Program-made: the position numbers and the translations under genes
Shown: positions 1 through 11,715 of the stretch, piece after piece
Numbering within the stretch: the first letter of the stretch is position 1
Layout: each line of letters starts with the position of its first letter
Notes under the pieces: generated by a model
Seen by the model: only the letters and a program-made list of their open reading frames with translations
Told to the model about the DNA's origin: nothing
Databases searched by the model: none
DNA from: Lysobacter sp. 5GHs7-4
Lineage (GTDB): Bacteria; Pseudomonadota; Gammaproteobacteria; Xanthomonadales; Xanthomonadaceae
Assembly (NCBI RefSeq): GCF_021284765.1
Contig: NZ_CP089924.1
Span: 1,568,001 to 1,632,000, forward strand
DNA: 64,000 nt
Direction: 5' to 3'

Positions 1-1784
1 AACAGGCGCGACAAGGGCAGGGCCTGGCGCCGCACCTGCAGCGCGCCGGATTCCAGCCGCGCGATATCCAGCAGGCTGGCCAGGATGTCGTCCTGCGCCG
101 ACAGTGCGGCGTCGATGTGCTCGACCAGTTCGCCGCTCTCGCCGTCCACGCGCCGGCGCAGCGAGGACAGATACATGCGCGCGGCGTTGAGCGGTTGCAG
201 CAGATCGTGCACGGCGGCGGCGACGAAGCGGGTCTTGGAGCGGTTGGCGCGCTCGGCCTCGCCCTTGGCCTCGCGCAGATCGCCGGTGCGCTCCTCGATG
301 CGGCGTTCCAGGCTGTCGGCCAGCGTGCGCAGGTCGCGCGCGGCCTGACGGTAGGCGGTGATGTCGGCGTAGCTGGTGACGAAGCCGCCGCCGGGCATGG
401 GGTTGCCACGGATTTCGATCACGGTGCCGTCGGGGCGCTCGCGCTCGTGCAGATAAGGCTGGGCGCGTTGCAGATGGTCCAGGCGGCGCTGGATCGCGTC
501 CTCCGGATCGCCGCCTAGCAGGCCGCGGCGCGCGTTGTGACGGATCAGGTCCTCGATCGGGCGCCCGACCTGCAGCAGCTCCGGCGGATAGCGGAATAGT
601 TCGGCGTAGCGCCGGTTCCAGGCCACCAGGCGCAACTGCGCATCGACCACGCTCACGCCTTGCGGCAAATGCTCCAGGCTCTGGTCCTCGCCGATGCTGG
701 CGCGGTGCGCGGCCTGCACCACGCCGTCCTGCGCGGTACGCAGCGCCTGCGCGTGCTGTTCGACCATCTGTTCCAGTTCCAGCCGGCTGCGCAGGCGCAG
801 GCGCGCGATGCGGTGGCGCTGCCACAGCAGCAGGGCCAGCGACACCAGCAGCAGCCAAGCGCCGGCGGCCATCGCGCGCGCGGTCCAGGCCGCGCGCACG
901 CTGGCGCGAGTGTCGCGCAGCAGGTGCAGGGTCCAGCCTTCGCGCGCCAGCGGCAGCGACTGCCAGACCAGGTCGCGGCCGTCGCCCGGTGCGCGCACGC
1001 GCACCACGCGCGCGTCGGCGCCCAGCGCGCGCTGCTGCGCGATCGCGACCGGCCGCAAGGGCTGGCCGCGGTACTGCTGGGTGCGCTGCAACTGCGTCAG
1101 CTGCGCCGGCGTCAGCGGCGCCAGCACGCGATAGCGCCACTGCGCGCGCCCGGTCAGGAACACGATGCCGTTGGCGTCGCTGAGCAGGATCAGGTCGCCG
1201 CGCTCGCTCCAATCGGATTGGATGTCGTCCAGCACCACTTTCACCGCGACCGCGCCGATCGCGCGGCCCTGGGCGTCGCGGATCGCGCGCGCGATGAAGT
1301 GGCCCGGCCGCTGGGTGGTGACGCCGATGGCGTAGAACTCGCCGCTGCCGTGCGCCATCGCCTGCTGAAAGTAGGGACGGAAGGCGTAGGAATGGCCGAC
1401 GTTGCTGCTGGGCAGGGTCCAGTTGCTGGCGGCGATGCCGATGCCGTCGCGATCGATCAGGGTCAGCGTGCTGGTGCGGTTGGCGAAGTTGAGCTGCACC
1501 AGGCGCTCGTTGGCGCGCTGGCGTTGGACCTGGTCCTGCGGGTTCAGCAAGGTCGCCTTGAGCTGCGGATCCAGCGACAGCACCGCCGGCATGATCCGGT
1601 AGCGGTCGATGTGCTGCTCCAGCGCCTGCGCGCGCGGTATCAGCACCGCGCGCGCCTCGTCGGCCTGGGCCTGCAGCGCGCGCGGGTAGGCGTAGCGGCC
1701 GGCCAGCAGTATGGCCAGCAGCGCGCCGGCCAGGATCAGGGCGATCCACAGCACGGTGTGCAGTTGGCGGCGGCGCGGGATCAC
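1..1784 (-). CDS. Sensor histidine kinase with PAS domain, 3' part cut off by window edge
   Basis: Membrane sensor kinase; 594 codons are visible and the ATP-binding part lies beyond the window. The GTG start at 1784 is followed by one membrane segment (about residues 9-28), a long periplasmic region with FxPYFQQA and FYAIGVTT motifs like DctB-type double-Cache sensors, a second membrane segment near residue 310, a coiled coil, a PAS domain ([15 protein letters not shown] region) and a HisKA helix with the phospho-acceptor in [15 protein letters not shown] (His526). This H-box form is common in hybrid kinases, so a C-terminal receiver is possible. It lies 75 bp behind a porin in a dicarboxylate-transport block, which suggests it senses C4-dicarboxylates or related acids. 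The ligand is inference. The start is uncertain because no strong ribosome-binding site precedes it. Confidence 0.85.
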   Translation of the reverse strand, partial: MIPRRRQLHTVLWIALILAGALLAILLAGRYAYPRALQAQADEARAVLIPRAQALEQHIDRYRIMPAVLSLDPQLKATLLNPQDQVQRQRANERLVQLNFANRTSTLTLIDRDGIGIAASNWTLPSSNVGHSYAFRPYFQQAMAHGSGEFYAIGVTTQRPGHFIARAIRDAQGRAIGAVAVKVVLDDIQSDWSERGDLILLSDANGIVFLTGRAQWRYRVLAPLTPAQLTQLQRTQQYRGQPLRPVAIAQQRALGADARVVRVRAPGDGRDLVWQSLPLAREGWTLHLLRDTRASVRAAWTARAMAAGAWLLLVSLALLLWQRHRIARLRLRSRLELEQMVEQHAQALRTAQDGVVQAAHRASIGEDQSLEHLPQGVSVVDAQLRLVAWNRRYAELFRYPPELLQVGRPIEDLIRHNARRGLLGGDPEDAIQRRLDHLQRAQPYLHERERPDGTVIEIRGNPMPGGGFVTSYADITAYRQAARDLRTLADSLERRIEERTGDLREAKGEAERANRSKTRFVAAAVHDLLQPLNAARMYLSSLRRRVDGESGELVEHIDAALSAQDDILASLLDIARLESGALQVRRQALPLSRL

Positions 1785-1859
1785 GGTCGGTGTCGGCGTA
1801 GGCGGGCGGTGAGCGCTAGGCCAAGACTAACGGCTTTCGCGTGGGGCGCCCGGCGGCGC

Positions 1860-3041
1860 TCAAAAATTGACCTGCGCGCGCAACTCCAGCACGCGCGGGT
1901 CGGCGCTGAGCGCGCCGCGCTGCGCGCTGGCGCGCACGTAGTTGGCCTGGAACTTGAAGTGGGTGCTCAAGTACCAGTTCAGTCCCAGGGTGAGATCGTG
2001 CTGGTGGCCGCCGCTGGCACCGTCCGCTCGGTCGAGGTCCAGTTCGCCGTAGCGCAGCAGCGTTTCGACCGCGCCGTAGCGGTGCGCGGGTTTGACGTTG
2101 CCGACGTTGCCGGCGGCGTAGGGACGCGTTTCGCCGGTCAGCACCCAGCTGCCGGTGACGTAGTAGCCGTCGGCGCGGTAGTCGCCCAGGCCGTCCTCGC
2201 GTTGCGCGGTCGCGTGCAGGTATTCGGCCTGCAGCGAGCGCGGGCCGGCGATCCACAGCGCTTCCAGGCCGCCGCGCTCGATGCGGTCGACGCCGCCTAG
2301 ATTGCCGCTGTCGACCAGCCGCACCGCGGTCAGTCCGGCTTCCGGCCGCGCGCGGAAGCGCGCGCTGGGGCCGGACCAGAGGCCGCGCCCGTCGCGATGC
2401 CCATGCGCATTCTCGACCGAGCCCGACACGGCCAGGTGCACCACGGCGTCGGCCCGCCTGACCGGCGTCCAGATCGCGCGCGCGGCCGCGGTGGTGCCCG
2501 GGTTGTCGCCCTGCAGATCCTGGCCGAAGAAGTAGGCTGCACTGAGGCCGTAGCGCGGCCGCTCCAGCGACCATTCCACGCCGGTGCGGCGGCCTTCGTA
2601 GACCGCCTGCGACGCCGCCGAGGCTTCCAGCATGCTGGACGCGCGCGAGGCGGCGGTGCTCTCCATGCTCACCGGCGTCTTGAAGTAGCCGACGCGGATC
2701 CGGCCGTAGTCGCGGTCGAACAGCGCGCGCGTTTCCACGCGCAGCGCCACGTCCAGCCAGAGCTTGGACTGGAAATCCATGACCGCGGTGAAGTCGTAGA
2801 CGTCCTTCTTCTTGACCACGATGCCGAACTCCTTGCGCCGGTTCGTATGCGCATCTTCCAGCGCGGTCGCGGCGGTGCCGTAGCCGTCGTCGCCGGAAAA
2901 ATCGTTGAGGTCCCAGGCGTAGTTGAGCGTGCCCGACACTTCGGTGCCGTCGGCGAGGCTGAACTTGGTCGGCCAGTCGTCGCCGGCGTGCGCGGCGGTG
3001 GCGGTCAAGGCGAGGGCGAGCAGGCAGGCGCGACGGGGCAT
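1860..3041 (-). CDS. Outer-membrane porin, OprO/OprP (phosphate-selective porin) family
   Basis: A 393-residue outer-membrane beta-barrel with a clear signal peptide (MPRRACLLALALTATAAHA, cleavage before GDDWP) and the usual C-terminal Phe (QVNF). Alternating amphipathic strands, the GRIRVGYFKTPVS-type segment and the LNWYLSTHFKFQANY strand near the end fit the porin O/P family. Members transport phosphate, polyphosphate or small organic anions. Sitting between DctA and a DctB-like kinase, it more likely passes dicarboxylates into the periplasm; this substrate is inferred from position only. It is probably cotranscribed with the gene 144 bp upstream. Confidence 0.85.
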   Translation of the reverse strand: MPRRACLLALALTATAAHAGDDWPTKFSLADGTEVSGTLNYAWDLNDFSGDDGYGTAATALEDAHTNRRKEFGIVVKKKDVYDFTAVMDFQSKLWLDVALRVETRALFDRDYGRIRVGYFKTPVSMESTAASRASSMLEASAASQAVYEGRRTGVEWSLERPRYGLSAAYFFGQDLQGDNPGTTAAARAIWTPVRRADAVVHLAVSGSVENAHGHRDGRGLWSGPSARFRARPEAGLTAVRLVDSGNLGGVDRIERGGLEALWIAGPRSLQAEYLHATAQREDGLGDYRADGYYVTGSWVLTGETRPYAAGNVGNVKPAHRYGAVETLLRYGELDLDRADGASGGHQHDLTLGLNWYLSTHFKFQANYVRASAQRGALSADPRVLELRAQVNF

Positions 3042-3185
3042 GGTCGGTCTCCGGTACGCGACGCGCGGGCGCGCGCCGCCAACGGACGCGGAGGCGTCCG
3101 GGCTTGCGGTGGGTGGCGGTGCGTGCGCGGAGCGGGTCCGCGCGGGTCGTCGGTGAGCCGGTCGATCCGGCTCAGCGATCGGGCA

Positions 3186-4517
<1,332 letters not shown>

Positions 4518-4545
4518 GGGCGAGGGTTCCGAGGCGTGAGTGGGG

Positions 4546-5877
4546 TCAGTCGCGGTCGATGTGCGAGGTCTTGCGGGTATCGGGCATCAGCACGTAGACC
4601 AGCAGCGAGCAGGCGATGCAGGCGCTGACGTACCAGAAGAAGCCGCTTTCGATGCCCATCTGCTTGAAGCGGATCGCGATCAGCTCGGCGGTGCCGCCGA
4701 ACAGGGCCACGGTCAGCGCGTAGGGCAGGCCCACGCCGAGTGCGCGCACTTCGACCGGGAACAGTTCGGCCTTCACCACCGCGTTGATCGCGGTGTAGCC
4801 GCTGACCGCGCTGAGCAGGATCATGATCAGCCAGAACGCCTGCAGCGGCGATTGCGCGTCCTGGATCAGGTGCATCACCGGCACCGTCAGCACGGTGCCC
4901 AGCACGCCGAAGGCGATCAGCAGCGGGCGCCGGCCGATGCGGTCGGACAGCGCGCCGATCAGCGGCTGCATCAGCATGTACACGAACAGGCTGGCGGCGT
5001 TGATCAGCGACGCGGTTTCCTTGTCGAAACCGGCGCTGAGCGTGAGGTACTTCAGCATGTAGGTGGTGTAGGTGTAGAAGGCCAGCGTGCCGCCCATGGT
5101 CAGGCCGACCACGGTCAGCACCGCGCGCGGGTGCTGCATCAGGGTGCGCAGCGAGCCTTCGCGCGGCTTTGCGGCGGCGTTGGCCTGGCGCTTGGTGAAC
5201 GATTCGGTCTCCTGCATGTTGCGGCGCAGGTACAGCGCGATCACCGCGGCCAGGGCGCCGATGCCGAACGGAATGCGCCAGCCCCAGTCCTTGAGCTGGC
5301 CCTCGTCCAGCACGAACTGCTGCAGCACGATCAACACCAGCAGGGCCAGCAGCTGGCCCATGATCAGGGTCACGTACAGGAAGCTGGACCAGAAGCCGCG
5401 GTTCTCGCGCGCGGCCATCTCGCTCAGGTAGGTCGCCGAGCTGCCGTATTCGCCGCCCACGCTCAGGCCCTGCAACAGGCGCGCCAGCACCAGCAGCACC
5501 GGCGCGGCCACGCCGATGGTGGCGTAGCCCGGGGTGAAGGTGATGATCAGCGAGCCGGCGCACATCATCAGCACCGACAGCATCAACGCCGCCTTGCGCC
5601 CGTGGCGGTCGGCGTAGCGTCCGAATACCCAGCCGCCCAGTGGACGCATCAGGAAGCCGACCGCGAAGATCGCGGCGGTATTGAGCGTCTGCAGCAGGTC
5701 GTCGCCGGCGGGGAAGAAGGTCTTGGCGAAGTACAGCGAGAAGGCGGTGTAGACGTACCAGTCGTAGTACTCGACCAGGTTGCCGATCGAGCCGCTGAAG
5801 ATCGACTTCAAACGCTGCCCCGCGCTCATCGGCGCGGCCTGGGGGAGGGCTTGGTCGGCGGGGCGGATGGCGCTCAA
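4546..5877 (-). CDS. MHS-family major facilitator, alpha-ketoglutarate/dicarboxylate permease type
   Basis: Twelve-helix proton symporter of the metabolite:H+ symporter group, most like KgtP. The N-terminus shows [21 protein letters not shown], matching the helix 1 signature, then [16 protein letters not shown] (loop 2-3) and [19 protein letters not shown] (helix 5). The TTG at 5877 is preferred as the start: it has AGGAG six bases upstream and gives a 443-residue protein of normal family length. An in-frame ATG at 5970 would add 31 Pro/Ser-rich residues unlike the family, and the internal ATG (MSAGQRL) lacks a ribosome-binding site. It heads the dicarboxylate block, 28 bp before dctA. The exact substrate is inferred. 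Confidence 0.9.
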   Translation of the reverse strand: MSAIRPADQALPQAAPMSAGQRLKSIFSGSIGNLVEYYDWYVYTAFSLYFAKTFFPAGDDLLQTLNTAAIFAVGFLMRPLGGWVFGRYADRHGRKAALMLSVLMMCAGSLIITFTPGYATIGVAAPVLLVLARLLQGLSVGGEYGSSATYLSEMAARENRGFWSSFLYVTLIMGQLLALLVLIVLQQFVLDEGQLKDWGWRIPFGIGALAAVIALYLRRNMQETESFTKRQANAAAKPREGSLRTLMQHPRAVLTVVGLTMGGTLAFYTYTTYMLKYLTLSAGFDKETASLINAASLFVYMLMQPLIGALSDRIGRRPLLIAFGVLGTVLTVPVMHLIQDAQSPLQAFWLIMILLSAVSGYTAINAVVKAELFPVEVRALGVGLPYALTVALFGGTAELIAIRFKQMGIESGFFWYVSACIACSLLVYVLMPDTRKTSHIDRD

Positions 5878-6024
5878 GGAAGGCTCCTGACTCGATGACG
5901 GCGGGACGGGCGGACGCATCCCGACGCTGGGACGATGGTGGACGGCGGGGGGGCGCGCGGCCAATAGCACCTTAAGGCTAGCCGGAATGGGTTAGGGGGC
6001 GGGGCGGAGTGGGCGAAAAGCGAA

Positions 6025-6135
6025 TCCTCCCCAACCCGCCTTTTCCAAAGGAGGGAGCCGACCCGGTGCAAGCGCATATCGGCCTCCCCCTTTGAAAAAG
6101 GGGGATTGAGGGGGATTTGCTTTGCAAAGCGAGGC
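6025..6135. repeat. Intergenic repeat with GGGGGATTTGCTT motif
   Basis: Lies between the permease and prpE. It contains the hairpin CCCCCTTT-GAA-AAAGGGGG (6086-6104), followed by GAGGGGGATTTGCTTTG, and a related Lys-like arm TTTTCCAAAGGAGGGAG just before it. The same GGGG(G/A)GATTTGCTT core recurs at 12421-12440 and 53321-53339, always outside genes. It behaves like a dispersed non-coding repeat. It may also act as a hairpin between the divergent genes. Confidence 0.6.
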
Positions 6136-6222
6136 AGCCACCCCCGCCTAGACCAAGGTCGTAACGCACCCATCCCCGCTCCTGGTCTAGCCTGCCTCTT
6201 AGCCCCGCCACCGGCCGCCCGC

Positions 6223-8112
6223 ATGAGCTACGAGGAGTTCTACCGCCGTTCCATCGAGCAGCCCGAGGCGTTCTGGGCCGAGCAGGCGCGCGCGATCCAT
6301 TGGCACGCGCCGCCCGAGCGCATCCTCGACTACGCGCGGCCGCCGTTCCGGCGCTGGTTCGCCGGCGGCGAAACCAACCTTTGCTACAACGCGCTGGACC
6401 GGCACCTGGACGAGCGCGGCGATCAGCTGGCCCTGGTCGCGATCTCCAGCGAAACCGGGCAGACCCGCGAGCTCAGCTATCGCGAACTGCATCGCGAGGT
6501 GAACGTATTCGCCGCGGTGCTGCAATCGCTGGACGTGGGGCGCGGCGACCGGGTGGTGATCTACATGCCCAACATGGCCGAGGCGGTGTTCGCGATGCTG
6601 GCCTGCGCGCGCATCGGCGCCGTGCACTCGGTGGTGTTCGGCGGTTTCGCCGCGCACAACCTGGCGTTGCGCATCGACGACGCCACGCCCAAGCTGCTGA
6701 TCTGCGCCGATGCCGGCATGCGCGGCGGCAAGGTGATCGCCTACAAGCCGCTGGTCGACGCCGCCTGCGCGCAGGCGCAATCGCCGCCGCCGCGGGTGCT
6801 GGTGGTCAACCGCGGACTGGACCCCGATTTGCACCTGCAAGCCGGCCGCGATCTCGACTACGCGCCGCTGCGCGCCCTCCACGCCGACGCCGACGTCGAG
6901 GTGCAATGGCTGGAGTCCAACGAGCCGAGCTACTTGCTTTACACCTCCGGCACCACCGGCAAGCCCAAGGGCGTGCAGCGCGACGTCGGCGGCTACGCGG
7001 TCGCGCTGGCGCTGTCGATGTGGGCGATCTACGACGTGCGTGCGGGCCAGACGATGTTCTCCACCTCCGACGTGGGCTGGGCGGTGGGGCATTCCTACAA
7101 CGTCTACGGGCCGCTGATCGCCGGCGCGACCTCGGTGCTGTACGAAGGCCTGCCCACGCATCCGGACCCGGGCATCTGGTGGCGCATCTGCGAACGCTAC
7201 GGCGTGCGCACCATGTTCTCCTCGCCCACCGGCATCCGCGTGCTCAAGAAGCAGGACGCGGCCTGGCTGAAGGCGCACGACCTGTCGCAGCTGCGCTGGC
7301 TGTTCCTGGCCGGCGAACCGCTGGACGAACCGACCGCGCACTGGATCACCGATGGCATCGGCAAGCCCGTCATCGACAATTACTGGCAGACCGAAACCGG
7401 CTGGCCGGTGCTGGCGCTGATGCCGGGGCTGGAACTGCGGCCGGTCAAGTTCGGCTCGCCCGGCCTGCCCACGCCGGGCTACCGCCTGCGCGTGATCGAC
7501 GAAGCCAGCGGCGCCGACGTGGGCGCGAACGAGAAGGGCGTGCTGGTGATCGAGCCGCCGCTGCCGCCGGGCTGCATGAGCACGATCTGGAACGACGACG
7601 CGCGTTTCCTGTCCAGCTACTTTGGCCACTTCAAAGAGCTGTTGTACAGCTCGTTGGACTGGGCGATCCGCGACGAGGACGGTTACACCTTCATCCTCGG
7701 CCGCACCGACGACGTGATCAACGTCGCCGGCCATCGCCTGGGCACGCGCGAAATCGAGGAGTCGGTGGCCTCGCACCCGGCGGTGGCCGAAGCGGCGGTG
7801 ATCGGCGTGCACGACGAACTCAAGGGTCAGGTGCCGGTGGTGTTCGCCACCCTCAAGCAGGCCGCCGATGCCGATCCCGCGCGCGCTGCCGCCGGCATGC
7901 GCCAGTGCGTGGTCGACCAGTTGGGCGCGGTGGCGCGGCCGGCGCGGGTGTACGTGGTCGCCGCCTTGCCTAAGACGCGCTCGGGCAAGCTGCTGCGGCG
8001 CTCGATCCAGGCGCTGGCGGAAAGCCGCGACCCCGGCGACCTGTCGACCCTGGACGACCCCGGCGCGCTGGACGAGGTGCAACGCGCACTGGCACGCGGC
8101 GCGGACGCCTGA
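6223..8112 (+). CDS. prpE: Propionyl-CoA synthetase PrpE
   Basis: Adenylate-forming enzyme that activates propionate to propionyl-CoA for the 2-methylcitrate cycle (629 residues; E. coli PrpE is 628). The AMP-binding loop YTSGTTGKPKGVQRDVGG has the PrpE-specific QRDVGGYAVALA continuation that distinguishes it from acetyl-CoA synthetase. Also present are YWQTETGWP, ILGRTDDVINVAGHRLGTREIE and the C-terminal lysine motif PKTRSGKLLRR, the acylation-controlled catalytic Lys. The ATG at 6223 is chosen because MSYEEFYRRSIEQPEAFWAEQ aligns with the E. coli N-terminus; there is no obvious ribosome-binding site. prpB and prpC follow after one intervening gene. Confidence 0.95.
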   Translation: MSYEEFYRRSIEQPEAFWAEQARAIHWHAPPERILDYARPPFRRWFAGGETNLCYNALDRHLDERGDQLALVAISSETGQTRELSYRELHREVNVFAAVLQSLDVGRGDRVVIYMPNMAEAVFAMLACARIGAVHSVVFGGFAAHNLALRIDDATPKLLICADAGMRGGKVIAYKPLVDAACAQAQSPPPRVLVVNRGLDPDLHLQAGRDLDYAPLRALHADADVEVQWLESNEPSYLLYTSGTTGKPKGVQRDVGGYAVALALSMWAIYDVRAGQTMFSTSDVGWAVGHSYNVYGPLIAGATSVLYEGLPTHPDPGIWWRICERYGVRTMFSSPTGIRVLKKQDAAWLKAHDLSQLRWLFLAGEPLDEPTAHWITDGIGKPVIDNYWQTETGWPVLALMPGLELRPVKFGSPGLPTPGYRLRVIDEASGADVGANEKGVLVIEPPLPPGCMSTIWNDDARFLSSYFGHFKELLYSSLDWAIRDEDGYTFILGRTDDVINVAGHRLGTREIEESVASHPAVAEAAVIGVHDELKGQVPVVFATLKQAADADPARAAAGMRQCVVDQLGAVARPARVYVVAALPKTRSGKLLRRSIQALAESRDPGDLSTLDDPGALDEVQRALARGADA

Positions 8113-8237
8113 GGCGCGCGGGGATCGCCGGACTTGAGCGAAGCGGGCGGATCGCGCGCCGCAGGCCGGCGTTTGACACCGCCTTGCTGCGCGCTCCGCT
8201 ACCATAAACCCCTCTCTGGCACGGAACGCGGCCCACG

Positions 8238-9311
8238 ATGGAACAGGACGAGGCGCAGCACGAAGACCCGTCGCCCGGTTGGGAGGCGATCGATCGCGCG
8301 CTGGCGCCGCTGTACGGCGACCAGGAACCGCGTCACTACGGCACCCTGCTGCGGCGCTCGCTGGGCGGGCCCGATCCGCTGGACGGCATCAGCGCCTACA
8401 AGCGCAGCGAGCCGGTGCCGCATTGGCATTTCGTCACCTACGGCCTGTCCGAGCTGTACGCCAAGGAATCCGACGACGCCGAACACAGCGGCTGGGGTTT
8501 CGAGCTGACTTTCCGCCTGCGCGACGACAGCGACGCCACCGAGCCGCCGATGTGGGCGCTGGCGTTCTTGCAGAACCTGGCGCGCTACGTGTTCGACAGC
8601 GGCAATGCCTTCAGCAACGGCCACTATCTCAACGCCAACGGTCCGATCGCCGCCGACAGCGACAGCGCGATCCGTTCGGTGGCGTTCGTGCGCGATCCGG
8701 AGCTGGCGCCGATCGACAGCCCGCACGGCAAGGTCGAGTTCCTGCAGGTGGTCGGCCTGACCAACGAGGAGGAGCTCGCGCTCAAGCGCTGGTCCACGCT
8801 GAAGGTGCTGCAGGTGTTCGAGCCGCACATGCCGCTGTGGGTGACCGACCTGGAGCGCGTTTCGCTGATGCAGGAGTCGGAGATCGCGGCCGAGATCTCC
8901 GCCGGCACCGCCGCCGAGGGTTCCACCACCGGTTTCGTGTTCGTCGACCAACTGTCCTGGGAGCAGCAGGCGCGGCGCTGGCGCAAGCCGCTGACCACGG
9001 TGGTGCTGGGCGCGCGCCAGGTCGGCGAGCTGCTGGCCCTGTTGCCGCTGCGGCTGCCGTTCGACAAGCCGTTCTCGCTGATCGGCGGAGAGGCCCAGGT
9101 GCAGTTCGCCAGCGCGCGCCGCAACGCCGCCGAGGCGGTCGGCGACGACCTGCGCCTGAGCCTGACCGCCGAGACCCTGCGCGAGCTGATCTCGACCCTG
9201 CAGGCGCGCGAGGGCCAGTACCCGCTGCGCAGCTTCGACACCCTGTCCCTGCTGGTGCGCAAGACCCAGATCAAGGACGCCGACGGCCGCGTGGTCCAGA
9301 CCATAGGCTGA
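8238..9311 (+). CDS. Suppressor-of-fused (SUFU) domain protein
   Basis: A cytoplasmic 357-residue protein with the bacterial SUFU fold. The N-terminal half carries GWEAIDRALAPLYGDQEPRHYG, HWHFVTYGLSELY and GWGFELTFRLR, the recognisable SUFU core. The middle segment LPLWVTDLERVSLM-like region and the C-terminal half resemble full-length bacterial members. The role of bacterial SUFU proteins is poorly known; some sit in polymorphic-toxin immunity loci, others are solitary, as here. It is inserted between prpE and prpB in the same direction (125 bp after prpE, 117 bp before prpB). No metabolic link is evident. Confidence 0.85.
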   Translation: MEQDEAQHEDPSPGWEAIDRALAPLYGDQEPRHYGTLLRRSLGGPDPLDGISAYKRSEPVPHWHFVTYGLSELYAKESDDAEHSGWGFELTFRLRDDSDATEPPMWALAFLQNLARYVFDSGNAFSNGHYLNANGPIAADSDSAIRSVAFVRDPELAPIDSPHGKVEFLQVVGLTNEEELALKRWSTLKVLQVFEPHMPLWVTDLERVSLMQESEIAAEISAGTAAEGSTTGFVFVDQLSWEQQARRWRKPLTTVVLGARQVGELLALLPLRLPFDKPFSLIGGEAQVQFASARRNAAEAVGDDLRLSLTAETLRELISTLQAREGQYPLRSFDTLSLLVRKTQIKDADGRVVQTIG

Positions 9312-9428
9312 GCCCCCAGGGCACGCCGCTCGCGGTCCCGCCCGGACGCGGAAAGGGCCGGCCCGGGCGGCTGGGGTAAAATGTCCGGATCGCCCCTGTT
9401 TGCCGGGGCCGATCACAATGGAGCCCGC

Positions 9429-10310
9429 ATGAGCCACACCTCCGCCGGCGCGCAGTTCCGCGCCGCACTCTCCGCCGAATCGCCCTTGCAGGTGATGGGC
9501 GCCATCACCGCCTACGCCGGCCTGATGGCCAAGCGCACCGGCTACAAGGCCCTGTACCTGTCCGGCGGCGGCGTCGCCGCCAACTCGCTGGGCGTGCCCG
9601 ACCTGGGCATCAGCACCATGGAGGACGTGCTCACCGACGCGCGCCGCATCGTCGACGCCACCGGCCTGCCGCTGCTGGTCGACATCGACACCGGTTGGGG
9701 CGGCGCCTTCAACATCGGCCGCACCATCCGTTCCTTCATCAACGTCGGCGTGGCCGCCGTGCACATGGAAGACCAGGTCGGCCAGAAGCGCTGCGGCCAC
9801 CGCCCGGGCAAGGAAGTGGTGAGCAAGCAGGAAATGGTCGACCGGGTGAAGGCCGCGGTCGACGCGCGCACCGACGACAGCTTCGTGATCATGGCGCGCA
9901 CCGACGCCGCCGCGGTCGAGGGCATCGACTCGGCGATCGAGCGCGCGGTGGCCTACGTCGAGGCCGGCGCCGACATGATCTTCCCCGAGGCCATGAACAC
10001 CCTGGACGACTACCGCCGCTTCAAGGCCGCGGTGAAAGTGCCGATCCTGGCCAACCTGACCGAATTCGGATCGACCCCGTTCTTCACCACCGACGAGCTG
10101 CGCGAGGCCGGCGTCGACATCGCCCTGTACTGCTGCGGCGCCTACCGCGCCATGAACAAGGCCGCGCTGAATTTCTACGAGACCGTGCGCCGCGAAGGCA
10201 CGCAGAAGAACATCGTCGACACCCTGCAGACCCGCGCGCAGCTGTACGACTTCCTCAACTATCACGCCTACGAAGACAAGCTCGACCAGCTCTTCGCGCA
10301 GGACAAATAA
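9429..10310 (+). CDS. prpB: 2-Methylisocitrate lyase PrpB
   Basis: Cleaves 2-methylisocitrate to pyruvate and succinate, the last step of the methylcitrate cycle (293 residues, family size). The catalytic loop [10 protein letters not shown] is intact. The metal-binding region around [11 protein letters not shown] and HMEDQ is typical of the isocitrate lyase/PEP mutase superfamily. The ATG at 9429 has GGAG five bases upstream; an earlier in-frame ATG at 9381 would add 16 atypical residues. A TAAAAT -10-like sequence ends at 9383. prpC starts 9 bp after the stop, so the two are cotranscribed. Confidence 0.95.
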   Translation: MSHTSAGAQFRAALSAESPLQVMGAITAYAGLMAKRTGYKALYLSGGGVAANSLGVPDLGISTMEDVLTDARRIVDATGLPLLVDIDTGWGGAFNIGRTIRSFINVGVAAVHMEDQVGQKRCGHRPGKEVVSKQEMVDRVKAAVDARTDDSFVIMARTDAAAVEGIDSAIERAVAYVEAGADMIFPEAMNTLDDYRRFKAAVKVPILANLTEFGSTPFFTTDELREAGVDIALYCCGAYRAMNKAALNFYETVRREGTQKNIVDTLQTRAQLYDFLNYHAYEDKLDQLFAQDK

Positions 10311-10319
10311 GGACCACCG

Positions 10320-11474
10320 ATGAGCGACAACGCCACCCAAGTACTGCCCAAGGCCAAGAAGTCCGTCGCCCTCAGCGGCACCGCCGCCGGCAACACCGCG
10401 CTGTGCACGGTCGGCCGCAGCGGCAACGACCTGCATTACCGCGGCTACGACATCCACGACCTGGCGACCAAGTCCACGTTCGAGGAGGTCGCGCACCTGC
10501 TGGTGCACGGCGTGCTGCCGACCGCCTCGCAGCTCAAGGCCTACAAGCTCAAGCTCAAGCGCTTGCGCGGCCTGCCGGCGATCGTCACCGACGCGCTGGA
10601 ACTGGTGCCGGCCAACGCCCATCCGATGGACGTGATGCGCACCGGCTGCTCGGTGCTGGGCACGGTGCTGCCCGAGCGCGAGGGCCATCCGGCCAGCGAG
10701 GCGCGCGACATCGCCGACCGCCTGATCGCCAGCTTCGGCTCGATGCTGCTGTACTGGTGGCACTTCACCCGCAACGGCCGCCGCATCGACTGCGAGACCG
10801 ACGACGACAGCGTGGCCGCGCACTTCCTGCACCTGCTGCACGGCGAGGAACCCAGCGCGTTGCACGCCGACTCGCTGGACAAATCGCTGATCCTCTACGC
10901 CGAGCACGAGTTCAACGCCTCGACCTTCACCGCGCGCGTGATCGCCGGCACCGGTTCGGACCTGCATTCGTGCATCACCGGCGCGATCGGCGCGCTGCGC
11001 GGGCCCAAGCACGGCGGCGCCAACGAAGTCGCGATGGACATCATCTCGCGCTACAACAGCGCCGACGAAGCCGAGGCCGACATCCGCGCCCGCGTGGAGC
11101 GCAAGGAGATCGTGATCGGCTTCGGCCATCCGGTCTACACCATCGGCGATCCGCGCAACCCGATCATCAAGGAGCTGTCGCGCGCGCTGTGCAAGGACGG
11201 CGGCAACCAGACCTTGTTCGACGTCAGCGAGCGTATCGAGACGCTGATGTGGGATCTGAAGAAGATGTTCCCGAACCTGGATTGGTACTCGGCCTCGGCC
11301 TATCACATGATGGGCATCCCGACGCCGATGTTCACGCCGCTGTTCGTGATCGCGCGCACCACCGGTTGGGCCGCGCACGTGATCGAGCAGCGCGAGGACG
11401 GCAAGATCATCCGCCCCAGCGCCAACTACACCGGCCCGGAAGACCGCGCCTACGTGGCGATCGACCAGCGCTGA
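10320..11474 (+). CDS. prpC: 2-Methylcitrate synthase PrpC
   Basis: Condenses propionyl-CoA with oxaloacetate to 2-methylcitrate (384 residues, short citrate-synthase type). Citrate-synthase landmarks include GYDIHDLA, a His in [21 protein letters not shown], and [13 protein letters not shown]. The [12 protein letters not shown] segment with the following [17 protein letters not shown] tail is typical of PrpC rather than GltA. It starts 9 bp after prpB with AAGGACC ahead of the ATG. A strong hairpin follows the stop. Neither acnD nor prpF follows, so the dehydratase step relies on prpD at 28.5 kb. Confidence 0.95.
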   Translation: MSDNATQVLPKAKKSVALSGTAAGNTALCTVGRSGNDLHYRGYDIHDLATKSTFEEVAHLLVHGVLPTASQLKAYKLKLKRLRGLPAIVTDALELVPANAHPMDVMRTGCSVLGTVLPEREGHPASEARDIADRLIASFGSMLLYWWHFTRNGRRIDCETDDDSVAAHFLHLLHGEEPSALHADSLDKSLILYAEHEFNASTFTARVIAGTGSDLHSCITGAIGALRGPKHGGANEVAMDIISRYNSADEAEADIRARVERKEIVIGFGHPVYTIGDPRNPIIKELSRALCKDGGNQTLFDVSERIETLMWDLKKMFPNLDWYSASAYHMMGIPTPMFTPLFVIARTTGWAAHVIEQREDGKIIRPSANYTGPEDRAYVAIDQR

Positions 11475-11510
11475 ACGGCGCGGCCGTCGCGCCGCATCGG
11501 CAGTACCCGG

Positions 11511-11544
11511 ACAGGCCGCGCTCGTGCGCGGCCTGTTCCGTTTT
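11511..11544 (+). terminator. Intrinsic terminator of prpBC
   Basis: An 11-bp perfect stem (ACAGGCCGCGC / GCGCGGCCTGT, loop TCGT) is followed by TCCGTTTT, 36 bp beyond the prpC stop codon. No other gene lies between, so it ends the prpBC transcript. Confidence 0.8.
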
Positions 11545-11715
11545 GGGCCTCGTCCTTTGGTCTAACAGCGGCGGCGGCGCGTCCGCCGCGTGGCATAGTC
11601 GGCCGGCGTGCTGGCAAAGCGCGAACCGCATCGCATCGCGAGCGCGCCGATAGGCGTAGCGTCGGACTGCGGCCGGCCGTTTGCCGGCCATGCCGATGCG
11701 TGCCGGAGGGGGGCC

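Noticed and set aside
8199..11378. A 1059-codon minus-strand frame opposite SUFU, prpB and prpC
   Set aside because: Low-complexity His/Gln/Val/Arg-rich translation with no domain; the plus-strand genes have full motifs.
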